Part shown: one piece after another, positions 16,000-24,650 of the stretch
Numbering within the stretch: the first letter of the stretch is position 1
Layout: every line of letters begins with the position of its first letter
Assembly: GCA_021737425.1 (NCBI GenBank)
Contig: JAIPDZ010000003.1
Coordinates: forward strand, 1 to 46,559
DNA from: Deltaproteobacteria bacterium
Lineage (GTDB): Bacteria; Desulfobacterota; DSM-4660; Desulfatiglandales; Desulfatiglandaceae
Direction of reading: 5' to 3'
DNA: 46,559 nucleotides
The notes under the pieces: generated by a model
Seen by the model: only the letters and a program-made list of their open reading frames with translations
Database searches by the model: none
What the model was told of the DNA's origin: nothing
Made by a program: the position numbers and the translations under genes

Positions 16000-18458
16000 T
16001 TGAATCGGCCAACAAGGGATTGGCGGGGCTCCGCGTGGCCGTAGCCGTCCCTGTGAAGGGGACCTTTACCTACACGACTCCGGACAACCTGGCCGGATTG
16101 GTCCGGGCCGGATACCGGGTCTTGGTCCCGTTCAAAGGGCGACACGTAACCGGGTATGTCCTCGAAACGGATAGGGAACCGGCTGAGAGGCCTGTAAAGG
16201 ATATTATCGATATCCTAGACCTCGAGCCTGTTTTTCTCCCTCATATGGTCCCTTTCTTAAAGTGGATATCCACCTATTACCTGTGCCCCATCGGAATGGT
16301 CCTTAAAGCGGTGGTGCCTGAGAGCCGATATAAGACGGCAACCCTTACGGACAAAGGGGAGGAGATCGTAAAAGGCCGTCTTTTTTCCACCCAGGAAACC
16401 GAGATCCTTTCCTGGATCCGGGCCCATCCTGAAAAGCGACTCCCCTGGCCCCTCAAGAAGATCTACCCCCTCAAGGAAAAGGGTTGGGTCCAGGTCCATA
16501 ACCGGTCCTCAAAAAAGGGGCCTGCTCCCTTGGGCCTGCTCAAATTTGTAACCCCTGAAAAGGGGTGTTCCCTCAGCGAGGCCCTGGCCAAGATATCCGG
16601 GAGGTCCAAGGCACGAAATGAGGCGGCCTTCCTGACCCGGATCTTTGATGCCGGGGCCCTGAGCATCAAGGCCCTGGAGGCGGATTTTCAAAACGGGCGC
16701 TACCTGATCCGCAAGTGGACCCGAAAAGGGGTCCTCAAGGTGGAATCCGTGCCGGTTCACCGACCGCACAGGCAACCGGACATCTTTTTGCCGCCCTCCC
16801 CCCACCCCCTCAACCGGGATCAGCAGAAGGTCTTAGAGGAGATCAAAACAGCCCTGGACCAGGGGGTGTTTTCCCCTTTTCTCCTCTACGGGGTCACCGG
16901 AAGCGGTAAGACCGAAGTCTATTACCGGGCAGTGGAGCACGCCCTCCGGGCCGGCCGCCGCGCCATCCTGATGGCCCCGGAGATATCCCTGGCCATGTAC
17001 CTGGAAGGGCTTTTCAGATTACGGCTCGGGGACCGGGTGGCCATTTATCACAGCGGACTCACCCAGCGAGAAAAAGAATACCAGTGGCGTCGCATGAGCA
17101 AGGGAGAGGCGGATGTGGTCATCGGGGCCCGGTCTGCCCTTTTCTCCCCTGTGCCCGAGTTGGGCCTCATCATCGTAGACGAAGAACATGATACCGCCTA
17201 CGCCCAGGAGGAGGACGCCCATGGGGGTCCCCGGTACCATGCCAGAGATTCCGCCGTGGTGAGGGCCAGGGAGGAAAATGCCGTGGTGGTCCTGGGCTCG
17301 GGTACCCCTTCTGTACAGTCTTTTGAAAACAGTCTGACCGGGAGATATGCCCTCCTTACGATGCCCCATCGAGTGGAAAACAGACCGCTCCCTGAAGTGG
17401 AAATCGTGGATATGAAGGCATCCGCGTCCGGCCGGGGCATGGATGGCATGATCAGTGACAGGCTCCAAGCATGCCTGGCGCAGAACCTCATGGCCGGGCA
17501 TCAGGCCATCCTGTTTTTAAACCGGAGAGGCTTTCATCGGGTCTACCTTTGCAGGTCGTGCGGGGAGGCGACGCGATGCCCCAATTGTGATGTCTCGCTC
17601 ACCCACCATTTGACGGAAGACCGTCTCCTCTGTCATTACTGCGGATTTCACTGCTCCACCGACCTGAAATGCACCTTTTGCGGACACGGCAGGCTAAGGG
17701 GATACGGGTTTGGAACCCAACGGCTGGAAAAGGAGGTCCAGAGCTTGTTCCCTGAAGCGCGGGTATCCAGGATGGACACGGACAGTACCAGCCGGAAGGG
17801 GACGGCATGTAAGATCCTGAATGCTTTCAGCCATCGGGAGGTCGATATTCTGGTGGGCACCCAGATGATCACCAAAGGGTATGATTTCCCCGGCGTAACC
17901 CTGGTGGGCATTGTTTCCGCGGACCTTTCCCTGGCCTTTCCCGATTTTCGGGCGGGGGAGCGCACCTTTCAGCTGCTGTCCCAGGTCTCAGGACGGGCCG
18001 GACGGGGGTCGGTTCAAGGGAGAGTCCTGGTCCAGACCCATAACCCGTCTCATTACGCTATCCTTACCGCAACCAATCACGATTACCTGTCATTTTTTCA
18101 CCAGGAAAAAACACTGCGCAAGCAACTGGCCTATCCGCCTTTTTCACACCTGGCCTGTTTGAAATTTCAGGGCAACCACAAGGAGAAAACAGAGCGTACC
18201 GTCCATGACGTCCATGAGATGTTGATGCGTATGGTGAAAAACCAATCCGGAGGCGGATCCCTGATCCGGGTCCTGGGTCCGGTGGAGGCGCCTATTTTTC
18301 GCATAAAAGGCAAATACCGCTGGCAGATCCTCATCAAATGCAGGCGTGTCTCCCTTTTGGGACAATTGCTGCAGGAATTGGAGGAGCGGTCCAAAAGGGC
18401 TCTCGGAGCAACCGGGGTTCAACTCATCTTTGATATGGATCCGTACCAGATGACCTAG
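15996..18458 (+). CDS. priA: Primosomal protein N' (replication restart helicase PriA)
   Basis: The 820-residue superfamily 2 helicase shows an N-terminal DNA-fork-binding region (VAVPVKGTFTYTTP), Walker A GVTGSGKTE near residue 300, the DEEHD box near 394 and an eight-cysteine zinc module (CRSCGEATRCPNC, then CHYCGFHC and CTFCG, about residues 518-562) inserted in the helicase core, followed by GTQMITKGYDFPGVTLVG and QVSGRAGRG motif VI. PriA reloads the replisome at stalled forks and is essential or near-essential in many bacteria. ATG overlaps the upstream stop by four bases. Length is a little over that of E. coli PriA (732) because of extra residues in the N-terminal half. Confidence 0.95.
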   Translation: MIESANKGLAGLRVAVAVPVKGTFTYTTPDNLAGLVRAGYRVLVPFKGRHVTGYVLETDREPAERPVKDIIDILDLEPVFLPHMVPFLKWISTYYLCPIGMVLKAVVPESRYKTATLTDKGEEIVKGRLFSTQETEILSWIRAHPEKRLPWPLKKIYPLKEKGWVQVHNRSSKKGPAPLGLLKFVTPEKGCSLSEALAKISGRSKARNEAAFLTRIFDAGALSIKALEADFQNGRYLIRKWTRKGVLKVESVPVHRPHRQPDIFLPPSPHPLNRDQQKVLEEIKTALDQGVFSPFLLYGVTGSGKTEVYYRAVEHALRAGRRAILMAPEISLAMYLEGLFRLRLGDRVAIYHSGLTQREKEYQWRRMSKGEADVVIGARSALFSPVPELGLIIVDEEHDTAYAQEEDAHGGPRYHARDSAVVRAREENAVVVLGSGTPSVQSFENSLTGRYALLTMPHRVENRPLPEVEIVDMKASASGRGMDGMISDRLQACLAQNLMAGHQAILFLNRRGFHRVYLCRSCGEATRCPNCDVSLTHHLTEDRLLCHYCGFHCSTDLKCTFCGHGRLRGYGFGTQRLEKEVQSLFPEARVSRMDTDSTSRKGTACKILNAFSHREVDILVGTQMITKGYDFPGVTLVGIVSADLSLAFPDFRAGERTFQLLSQVSGRAGRGSVQGRVLVQTHNPSHYAILTATNHDYLSFFHQEKTLRKQLAYPPFSHLACLKFQGNHKEKTERTVHDVHEMLMRMVKNQSGGGSLIRVLGPVEAPIFRIKGKYRWQILIKCRRVSLLGQLLQELEERSKRALGATGVQLIFDMDPYQMT

Positions 18459-18603
18459 CATTTATGGGGGGTGAGTTTTCCGTAACCTTTTGACTTTCCG
18501 GTCTCTTAATAATAAACAGGAGGCAAGCGACGGCCCGTCCTGAGGTCTGCAGGGCCGGTTGTAGGCAAACCTCCCCCTATACCCTCTTGTACAAGGAGTC
18601 TGT

Positions 18604-19119
18604 ATGCTCATGAGAATAGCCCGCACAGCCTGCCTGATGGTGTTGATGTCTTTCTTGCTGGTCCACTCAGGGTGCGACAGTGAGGTGAAGGCAGGGTCGA
18701 TGGCGCCTGATTTTACCCTCCCGTCCATTTCCGGTGAAACCTTTTCCTTGGATGCCTATGAGGGCTATGTGGTGCTCCTGGATTTCTGGGCCACCTGGTG
18801 TCCTCCCTGCAGGATGAGTATCCCTGAATTGATTAGGCTTCAAGAGAAATACCAGGACCAGGGGTTCATCGTCCTGGGAATTTCCATGGATGATCCCGGG
18901 CAGGTCACAAACCAGGATTTAAAATCATTTGAAAAAACGGCCGGAATCAATTATCCTATTTTACGATATAATGAAAAGGTGGTGTCCAATTACTTTCAAG
19001 ACGCCCGGATTTCCCTGCCCACCATGTTCATTATTGATCGGGAAGGGAAGATCCGCCAAAAAATTATCGGGTTTAATCATCACGCCCTCGAGGACTCCCT
19101 GGCAAGCCTGCTGGAATGA
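18604..19119 (+). CDS. TlpA/ResA-like thiol-disulfide oxidoreductase
   Basis: The 171-residue exported thioredoxin has an N-terminal hydrophobic signal (residues 8-22) ending HSGC, an imperfect lipobox with Cys24, so it is probably a membrane-anchored lipoprotein facing the periplasm. The catalytic motif FWATWCPPCR places the redox pair at Cys66 and Cys69, followed by the AhpC/TSA-like core and the cis-proline segment SLPTMFIID. Members keep apocytochrome c or other exported proteins reduced. AAGGAG lies five bases before ATG. Its stop overlaps the next start (ATGA). A weak TTGACT at 18490 lies in the 145-bp gap after priA. Confidence 0.88.
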   Translation: MLMRIARTACLMVLMSFLLVHSGCDSEVKAGSMAPDFTLPSISGETFSLDAYEGYVVLLDFWATWCPPCRMSIPELIRLQEKYQDQGFIVLGISMDDPGQVTNQDLKSFEKTAGINYPILRYNEKVVSNYFQDARISLPTMFIIDREGKIRQKIIGFNHHALEDSLASLLE

Positions 19120-19958
19120 TCATTGATTTCCACACTCACGTTTTCCCCCCTTTTTTCAGGAATGACCGATCCGCGGCGGTCAGCCGGGATCCCGCCTTCA
19201 AGATCCTGTATGCCTCGCCCCAGGCAAAACTGACGGGGGTACAGGCACTGCTCCGGCATATGGACCAGGCCGGGGTGCACCGATCGGTCATCTTTGGTTT
19301 TCCCTGGGAAGATCCGGAGGATTTCAGACGGCACAACGACTATATCACCGAGGCGGTCCACCGCTATCCGGATCGACTGATCGGGTTTTGTACGTTTGCC
19401 CCGGTTTCGCGTTCAGGCCCCAGGGAGGCGGAACGATGTCTAACCCAGGGCCTTTCCGGGGTGGGGGAGTTGGCCCTTTACCACGGTGATTTGTCAGGCG
19501 AGGTAATTGAAAACCTCCAAGAGGTCATGGAAGTATGCCGGATGGCCCAGGTCCCCGTGCTGCTCCATGTCAATGAGCCCGTAGGACATGACTATCCCGG
19601 CAAGACCCCCCAAACACTCAGACAGGTATATGGTTTTGTGAAGACCTTCCCGGAAAACCGGATCGTCCTGGCCCACTGGGGCGGTGGACTCCCCTTTTAT
19701 GGTCTCATGAAGCGGGAGGTCAAGCAGGTGCTCAGTCAGGTGTGGTTTGATACCGCCGCATCCCCCTATCTCTATACCCCGGACATCTACCGGGTGGTGG
19801 GGGAAATTGTGGGGTTTGAAAAGATCCTGTTCGGAAGCGATTACCCCTTGTTGCCCCCGGAGCGGTATTTCAGGGAGATGGCCGGGGCAGGCGTTTCAGA
19901 GGAATGCCTGGTCCGGATCAAGGGAGAAAATGCGGCCCGGCTGTTGGGCCTGAGGTGA
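19116..19958 (+). CDS. Amidohydrolase family protein (metal-dependent TIM-barrel hydrolase)
   Basis: The 280-residue protein shows the amidohydrolase-2 layout: metal ligands His6 and His8 in IIDFHTHVF, a His in VLLHVNEP, another in IVLAHWGGGLPF, and the final Asp in LFGSDYPLLPPE. The family includes decarboxylases (ACMSD-like) and hydrolases; the substrate is not evident. It overlaps the TlpA-like gene by four bases, so both are co-transcribed, but no functional link is obvious. It ends eleven bases before the convergent moaA stop. Confidence 0.82.
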   Translation: MIIDFHTHVFPPFFRNDRSAAVSRDPAFKILYASPQAKLTGVQALLRHMDQAGVHRSVIFGFPWEDPEDFRRHNDYITEAVHRYPDRLIGFCTFAPVSRSGPREAERCLTQGLSGVGELALYHGDLSGEVIENLQEVMEVCRMAQVPVLLHVNEPVGHDYPGKTPQTLRQVYGFVKTFPENRIVLAHWGGGLPFYGLMKREVKQVLSQVWFDTAASPYLYTPDIYRVVGEIVGFEKILFGSDYPLLPPERYFREMAGAGVSEECLVRIKGENAARLLGLR

Positions 19959-19969
19959 GGGTCCCCTGG

Positions 19970-20971
19970 TTATCCCCCGATGGCGGACATTTTTCCTGAG
20001 AGGGAGACCGAGGGGGTTGATGCCAGTTTGTGACTGCGGGGCTTGTTCAGGGCCGCCTGGAGAAAGATTCGGGCCAGCCGGGCATCGTCAGCCCCTTCCC
20101 GCATGGGGGTTTTCAGATCCACCTCCCAGTCGGAAAACAGACACGGCCTCAAATGGCCGTTGGCTGTGAGCCTGAGCCGGTTGCAGGTCTCACAGAAATG
20201 ATGGGTCAGGGGGCTGATGAATCCGATTTCGCCGGGGGCCCCCTCAAATTTAAATCGGACCGTAGGCCCATCCATATCCGCTCTGGGGACCGGCACCAAA
20301 CGGCCGTATTTGGAAAGTCTCTGTTTTAGTGTGGAATTGGGCACGTGACACAGTCTGGCGCCCGGGTCAACAAACCCCCCCGGCATATACTCTATGAATC
20401 GAATATGGAAGGGGTATGTCTTGGAGAGATCCGCCAACTCAATTACGTCCTTTTCATTGATTCCCTTTAATACCACCGTATTGAGCTTAATGGGATCAAA
20501 ACCCATATCCGCTGCCTTGTGAATGGCCGACCACACCTGATGAAAACCGTCAAAACCGGTGATGGACTCGTATATGCGGGGATTCAAGGTATCCAGGCTG
20601 ATATTGATCCGCTTGATCCCTGAGGCCTTGATGCTTTCCAGGTGGTCGCTCAAATAGATCCCATTGGTGGTGAGGGAAATATCCTCGAGTTCGGGAAAAC
20701 GGGTCAAGCAGGGCAGCAGCGTGTCCACATCTTTACGCACCAGGGGTTCGCCGCCCGTAAGGCGAATTTTATTGACGCCCATTTTCACGGCCAGTGCCAC
20801 CACCCGGACAATTTCCTCATAGGTAAGGATCTCCTCATGCCTGAGCTTGTCCATGCCCTGGGCCGGGGTGCAGTACCGGCAGCGCAGATTGCACCGGTCG
20901 GTGACGGAGATGCGAAGATAATTCAATTGGCGGTGGTACGCATCTATGAGACGTGGATGATCTGTTTCCAT
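19970..20971 (-). CDS. moaA: GTP 3',8-cyclase (molybdenum cofactor biosynthesis MoaA)
   Basis: This 333-residue radical SAM enzyme performs the first step of molybdopterin synthesis, cyclising GTP with MoaC downstream. The SAM cluster is C27-x3-C31-x2-C34 in DRCNLRCRYC; the second cluster is CETC plus a cysteine 13 residues later (HLRPC), as in MoaA. Arg-rich GTP-binding residues lie nearby, and the protein ends in Gly-Gly, the conserved C-terminal tail needed for activity. The open frame could extend to 21067, but that would begin inside the promoter and Fur box, and ATG at 20971 matches the family start. It is separated by 8 kb from the moeA-mobB operon. Confidence 0.95.
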   Translation of the reverse strand: METDHPRLIDAYHRQLNYLRISVTDRCNLRCRYCTPAQGMDKLRHEEILTYEEIVRVVALAVKMGVNKIRLTGGEPLVRKDVDTLLPCLTRFPELEDISLTTNGIYLSDHLESIKASGIKRINISLDTLNPRIYESITGFDGFHQVWSAIHKAADMGFDPIKLNTVVLKGINEKDVIELADLSKTYPFHIRFIEYMPGGFVDPGARLCHVPNSTLKQRLSKYGRLVPVPRADMDGPTVRFKFEGAPGEIGFISPLTHHFCETCNRLRLTANGHLRPCLFSDWEVDLKTPMREGADDARLARIFLQAALNKPRSHKLASTPSVSLSGKMSAIGG

Positions 20972-21040
20972 TGAAATCACTCTGTAGTTTAGATATGGTT
21001 TTTGAACATACGGGTAAAGTGTTGTACAACTGCTGCTTTC

Positions 21041-21067
21041 CATATATAAAACCATTCGGTGAGTCAA
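21041..21067 (-). promoter_or_regulatory. Putative moaA promoter
   Basis: On the minus strand TTGACT (21062-21067) is followed by TATATG (21041-21046) after 15 bp, within an AT-rich tract; a 17-bp spacing would use the poorer TATGGA. The -35 box lies inside the Fur-box-like sequence. A 10-bp palindrome GTTGTACAAC (21021-21030) lies just downstream. Confidence 0.45.
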
Positions 21068-21081
21068 TGATAATCATTTCT
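21063..21081. promoter_or_regulatory. Fur-box-like operator upstream of moaA
   Basis: The 13-bp core AATGATAATCATT at 21066-21078 is identical to the centre of the classical 19-bp Fur box GATAATGATAATCATTATC; over the full 19 positions 14 match. It overlaps the -35 box of moaA and sits 75 bp before the enoyl-CoA hydratase start on the other strand. Binding of ferric uptake regulator would repress moaA when iron is plentiful. Confidence 0.6.
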
Positions 21082-21155
21082 CTTCATGATTCTACCCGGT
21101 GCACCACAGAAAGATAACCGGGGACACGTGATATTTCAAAGCAAAGGGGAGGCCC

Positions 21156-21944
21156 ATGACAGATCGCATACTGGTGGAAGACAAAGACGGTATCGCCCAG
21201 GTGGTGTTGAACCGGCCTGAGGCCTATAATGCCTTTGATCTCGATATGATAAGCCTTTTGGCGGAAATCCTGATGGAACGGGCCATGAATCCGGCCGTCA
21301 CCGGGGTGGTCCTCTCCGGGAAGGGCAAGGCCTTCTGTGCGGGAGGGGACTTGGCCTGGGTGGATTCCTACGGCGATACCCGCTCGGGCGCGCTTCACCA
21401 ACTGGCGGCCCGATTTCATCAGGCCGTTTTGGAGATTCGGCGGATGCCCAAACCGGTGATCGCCGCCATCAACGGGCCGGCGGCCGGAGGGGGGTTCTCC
21501 ATGGCCCTGGCCTGTGATTTTCGGATCATGGCCGCCTCTGCAATGCTGCGGCAGGCCTACACCTCCAGCGGTCTCAGCATGGACGGGGGGGGCAGCTTTA
21601 CCCTTCCCAGGGTGGTGGGCATGGCCAAGGCCCTGGAGATCGCCGCCTTTGATCCTCCCATTGATGCCCAAAAGGCCCGGTCGTGGGGTCTGGTGACCGA
21701 GGTGGTGGAAGACGGACAGGCGGTGGCCCGAGCAGACGACCTCTGCCGCCGGATCACGCGAGGGTCTCGCAGTTCCTTTGCTGTGTCCAAGCGCCTGATC
21801 ACCGATGCCTATACCACACCCCTTGAGGTTCAGATGGAAAACGAACGTCGGCTGATTTCCTGGTGCGCGGATCAACCCGAGGGGAGAGAGGGCGTGGCTG
21901 CCTTTCTACAGAAACGAGACCCCGACTTTCATCCAGGATCATAG
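21156..21944 (+). CDS. Enoyl-CoA hydratase/isomerase, PaaG-like
   Basis: The 262-residue crotonase has a normal length. The oxyanion-hole strands are GKAFCAGGDLAWV and INGPAAGGGFSMALACD. In the active-site region YTSSGLSMDGGGSFTLPRVVG an Asp stands at the position used by PaaG-type isomerases, while the glutamate pair of classical hydratases is absent. This suggests isomerisation (for example 1,2-epoxyphenylacetyl-CoA or enoyl-CoA double-bond shift) rather than simple hydration. GGGGAGG precedes ATG. It is divergent from moaA and not in an obvious operon; a dispersed repeat starts at the base after its stop. Confidence 0.85.
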   Translation: MTDRILVEDKDGIAQVVLNRPEAYNAFDLDMISLLAEILMERAMNPAVTGVVLSGKGKAFCAGGDLAWVDSYGDTRSGALHQLAARFHQAVLEIRRMPKPVIAAINGPAAGGGFSMALACDFRIMAASAMLRQAYTSSGLSMDGGGSFTLPRVVGMAKALEIAAFDPPIDAQKARSWGLVTEVVEDGQAVARADDLCRRITRGSRSSFAVSKRLITDAYTTPLEVQMENERRLISWCADQPEGREGVAAFLQKRDPDFHPGS

Positions 21945-21993
21945 GCCGGACAAGCCGGAACCCAAAGTGTTCAGGTTCCAGAATTCGGGTTTG
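21945..21993. repeat. Dispersed intergenic repeat, copy 1
   Basis: The 49 bases match 28752-28814 except for two or three substitutions and a 14-bp insertion in the other copy. It begins with a small stem (CCGG-ACAAG-CCGG) and ends with GAATTCGGGTTTG. It fills the whole gap between the enoyl-CoA hydratase stop and the gspA start, so it supplies the untranslated leader of gspA or the 3' end of the upstream transcript. Confidence 0.75.
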
Positions 21994-22001
21994 AGATGAC
22001 C

Positions 22002-23750
22002 ATGTATTCCGCATACTTCGGACTCAGTGAAAATCCCTTTACCCTCACCCCTGACCCCCGATTCCTGTTCATGAGCGAGCGTCACCGGGAAGCACTGGCC
22101 CATTTGCTCTATGGGATGGGGGAAAAGGGGGGATTCGTCCTGCTCACCGGCGAGGTGGGCACAGGGAAGACCACCCTGTGCCGGAGTGTTCTGGAGCAGG
22201 TGCCCGGAGACGTGGAAGTGGCGTTGATATTAAACCCCAAACAATCGGCCACCGAACTGGTGGCCTCCCTGTGTGATGAACTCAATATTGCCTACCCGGA
22301 AGGGACCCAGAGCCTGAAGGTCCTGATCGACCGTCTCAATCACCATCTTCTAAAAATCCATTCCTCAGGTCGCAGAACCGTGTTGATCATCGATGAGGCC
22401 CAGAATCTCAGTGTTGATGTGCTGGAGCAGATCCGCCTGTTGACCAACCTGGAGACGCCTACCCGAAAACTGCTGCAGATTCTTCTCATCGGCCAGCCAG
22501 AGCTTCAATCCATGATGGCTGAACCGGAGTTGCGTCAACTGGGCCAGCGCATTACGGCCCGCTATCATCTGACCCCTCTGTTGCTGCCCGAGACCCTCTC
22601 GTATATCCAGCACCGGCTGGAGGTAAGCGGGTGCAAGCGGCAAATATTCACCCGTGGGGCCTTGCGCCGGGTCCACAAGCTCTCCAAGGGGGTGCCGCGT
22701 CTCATCAATACCATATGTGATCGGGCCCTGCTGGGTGCCTACGCCAAGCGACAGGAGCGCATCAACCGGCGACTGATCAGAAAGGCTGCGACCGAGGTGA
22801 TCGGGAAGTATCCCGCCGGGAGCCGGTCTAAGGCCGTGTCTTGGACGCGGGTAGCCGGGTGGACCACTGCCGCGGCCGCAGCCGGTATCCTGGCAGCGGG
22901 TGCCTACCTCTATCACGGCCAGGTGGCGTGGCCGGTGTTTTCAAAACAAAACAGACTGGCCGTACCGGGCCTGACAGGGGACCAACCTGAGGCCGGGGAC
23001 CCGGCTGAAACCGCAACACCCGCTGAGGCCGCCGGATCCGCCGATGCGGTTCCCCCCGGGGACACGGGGGATACACCTTCCGGCGGCGCACCCGAGTCCA
23101 TAGATCCCTTTGAATTGCTGCTGGCTGGGGAGGCAGACCGGGACATGAACAGCGCTTTTGCAATGCTCACCCAGTGCTGGGGGATCCGGTATGGCGACCT
23201 GTCCGGCAAGACGCCCTGTGACCGGGTGGCAGCGGCCGGTCTGAGCTGTATGAAAGGGAGCGGCAACTGGACCACCCTGGGCCACCTGAACCGGCCCGCC
23301 CTTATTGAACTGGTGGGCCGAGACGGTACACCCCACCCTGTCCTGGTGAAGGCGCTTACAGACGACGAGGCGACTCTGGTGCTGGGGCACAGGCAAGTGA
23401 CTCTGCCCCGGAATCGTATTGATCCCCTTTGGTATGGAGACTATATTGTGCTTTGGAAACGGCCTCCCATTGGATCCACCCTGCTGAAAAAAGGGGACCG
23501 GGGCCGGGATGTACTGTGGTTGAGGGCCAAACTGGACCTGGCAGAGGGCCGGGATCCCGGGCAGGAGGATCAAACGCTGAGTCCCCTGTTTGATGAGGCC
23601 CTGGAAGAACGGGTCATCGAATTTCAACGCACTCATTTTGTTCAGGCGGATGGGATCGTGGGTGAACAAACCCTGATCCAGCTCAACGAGGCGGCAGGGG
23701 ATCCAGCGGTTCCTTTGCTGAACCGGGGGCCATCGGAATCCATTTTGTAA
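22002..23750 (+). CDS. gspA: General secretion pathway protein A (ExeA/GspA-type AAA ATPase)
   Basis: The product is about 582 residues. The N-terminal ATPase begins MYSAYFGLSENPFTLTPDPRFLF, the typical ExeA start, shortened here to FGLSENPFTLTPDPRF; Walker A GEVGTGKTT (about 50) and Walker B VLIIDEAQ (about 130) follow. One membrane segment lies near residues 288-305, then a linker rich in Ala/Pro/Gly. The periplasmic part has a C39-peptidase-like fold segment (WGIRYGDLSGKTPCDR, VLVKALTDDEATLVLG), probably non-catalytic, and a C-terminal peptidoglycan-binding domain (KKGDRGRDVLWLRAKL, VIEFQRTHFVQADGIVG). GspA with GspB places the type II secretion secretin through the cell wall. ATG at 22002 gives the conserved start; another ATG lies two codons upstream. 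Other gsp genes are not in the window. Confidence 0.88.
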   Translation: MYSAYFGLSENPFTLTPDPRFLFMSERHREALAHLLYGMGEKGGFVLLTGEVGTGKTTLCRSVLEQVPGDVEVALILNPKQSATELVASLCDELNIAYPEGTQSLKVLIDRLNHHLLKIHSSGRRTVLIIDEAQNLSVDVLEQIRLLTNLETPTRKLLQILLIGQPELQSMMAEPELRQLGQRITARYHLTPLLLPETLSYIQHRLEVSGCKRQIFTRGALRRVHKLSKGVPRLINTICDRALLGAYAKRQERINRRLIRKAATEVIGKYPAGSRSKAVSWTRVAGWTTAAAAAGILAAGAYLYHGQVAWPVFSKQNRLAVPGLTGDQPEAGDPAETATPAEAAGSADAVPPGDTGDTPSGGAPESIDPFELLLAGEADRDMNSAFAMLTQCWGIRYGDLSGKTPCDRVAAAGLSCMKGSGNWTTLGHLNRPALIELVGRDGTPHPVLVKALTDDEATLVLGHRQVTLPRNRIDPLWYGDYIVLWKRPPIGSTLLKKGDRGRDVLWLRAKLDLAEGRDPGQEDQTLSPLFDEALEERVIEFQRTHFVQADGIVGEQTLIQLNEAAGDPAVPLLNRGPSESIL

Positions 23751-23760
23751 AGGCGGCATC

Positions 23761-24642
23761 ATGTCATTTATCCTTGATGCGTTAAAACGGGCAGAACGCG
23801 ACCGGCGACTGGAGAAGGCCCCGGATCTCAGTACCCTGTATGAAGAGGGCCCCCTGCACCGCCGGGGACCCAAGACCTGGATCTGGATCAGCCTGTTTTT
23901 TGTTTTGGGCATAGGCTTGGGCTTCTGGGCATTCTCCCATAGGGGATCTCCACAGAGCGATGGGACCCCCATCGGCAAAGCCGCAATGGCCGATCGGACC
24001 ACGGCACAGGCGACCGCGGCTCACCAGACGACCCGCGCAGAGGGCCGGGTGCCCAAGGGGAACCCCCCTTTGCCTGGCGATTCTTCGTCATCCCCCCGGA
24101 CAGACCGTGATCCCAAGGCCTTGAAATCAGCCCGTTCTGTGAAAAAACCGGAGACGTCCACCCTCCCCCCCTCCGGGGCAAAGACCCATCCAGACGATTC
24201 CAAGATCACAGCGTTGGGGCAAAAGAGGCCTCCGGAGGTGGAGGAGGCAGAACCGGAGCAAACCGACCCTGCCCAAAATCCGAAGTCAACAGTAGCCCCC
24301 ATGGCGGACCCGGATGTGCCTGCCGACGAAGCGGCTTTTGAACAGGAGGCCCCTCCCCCTCCCCCGGAGGAGCCTCCGCAAGCGGGCAAAAGCCCTCCGG
24401 CGCAACCGGTTCCCCTCTTGAGCGAGTTGCCGGAAGAGACCCGAGACGCCCTGGGCAGGATGGAGATCAACGTCCATGTCTACTCGGAGGACCCTCAGGA
24501 GTGTCGGGTGTTCATTAATATGCGCAACCGAAAGGTGGGAGATCGTATCGGCGAAACCGGTCCCATACTCCAGGAGATCACCCCGGATGGCGTGATTATC
24601 GATTACGGCGAGGGCCTGGCCCGGGTCAAGGTGGGTAGATAG
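23761..24642 (+). CDS. gspB: General secretion pathway protein B (GspB)
   Basis: The 293-residue inner-membrane protein begins MSFILDALKRAERDR, the conserved cytoplasmic start of GspB/ExeB. A single membrane helix spans about residues 40-58 (IWISLFFVLGIGLGFWAF), then a long Pro/Ala/Glu-rich periplasmic linker of about 170 residues, and a compact C-terminal domain (LGRMEINVHVYSEDPQECRV) with a PDZ-like pattern IGETGPILQEITPDGVIIDY. It partners GspA in secretin assembly. It follows gspA by ten bases with AAAGGCGG as ribosome binding site and ends eight bases before the convergent fusA stop. Confidence 0.88.
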   Translation: MSFILDALKRAERDRRLEKAPDLSTLYEEGPLHRRGPKTWIWISLFFVLGIGLGFWAFSHRGSPQSDGTPIGKAAMADRTTAQATAAHQTTRAEGRVPKGNPPLPGDSSSSPRTDRDPKALKSARSVKKPETSTLPPSGAKTHPDDSKITALGQKRPPEVEEAEPEQTDPAQNPKSTVAPMADPDVPADEAAFEQEAPPPPPEEPPQAGKSPPAQPVPLLSELPEETRDALGRMEINVHVYSEDPQECRVFINMRNRKVGDRIGETGPILQEITPDGVIIDYGEGLARVKVGR

Positions 24643-24650
24643 GGAAAAGA

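Noticed and set aside
22941-24002. 353-codon minus-strand frame over gspA/gspB
   Set aside because: Spans two real genes on the other strand and shows no domain.
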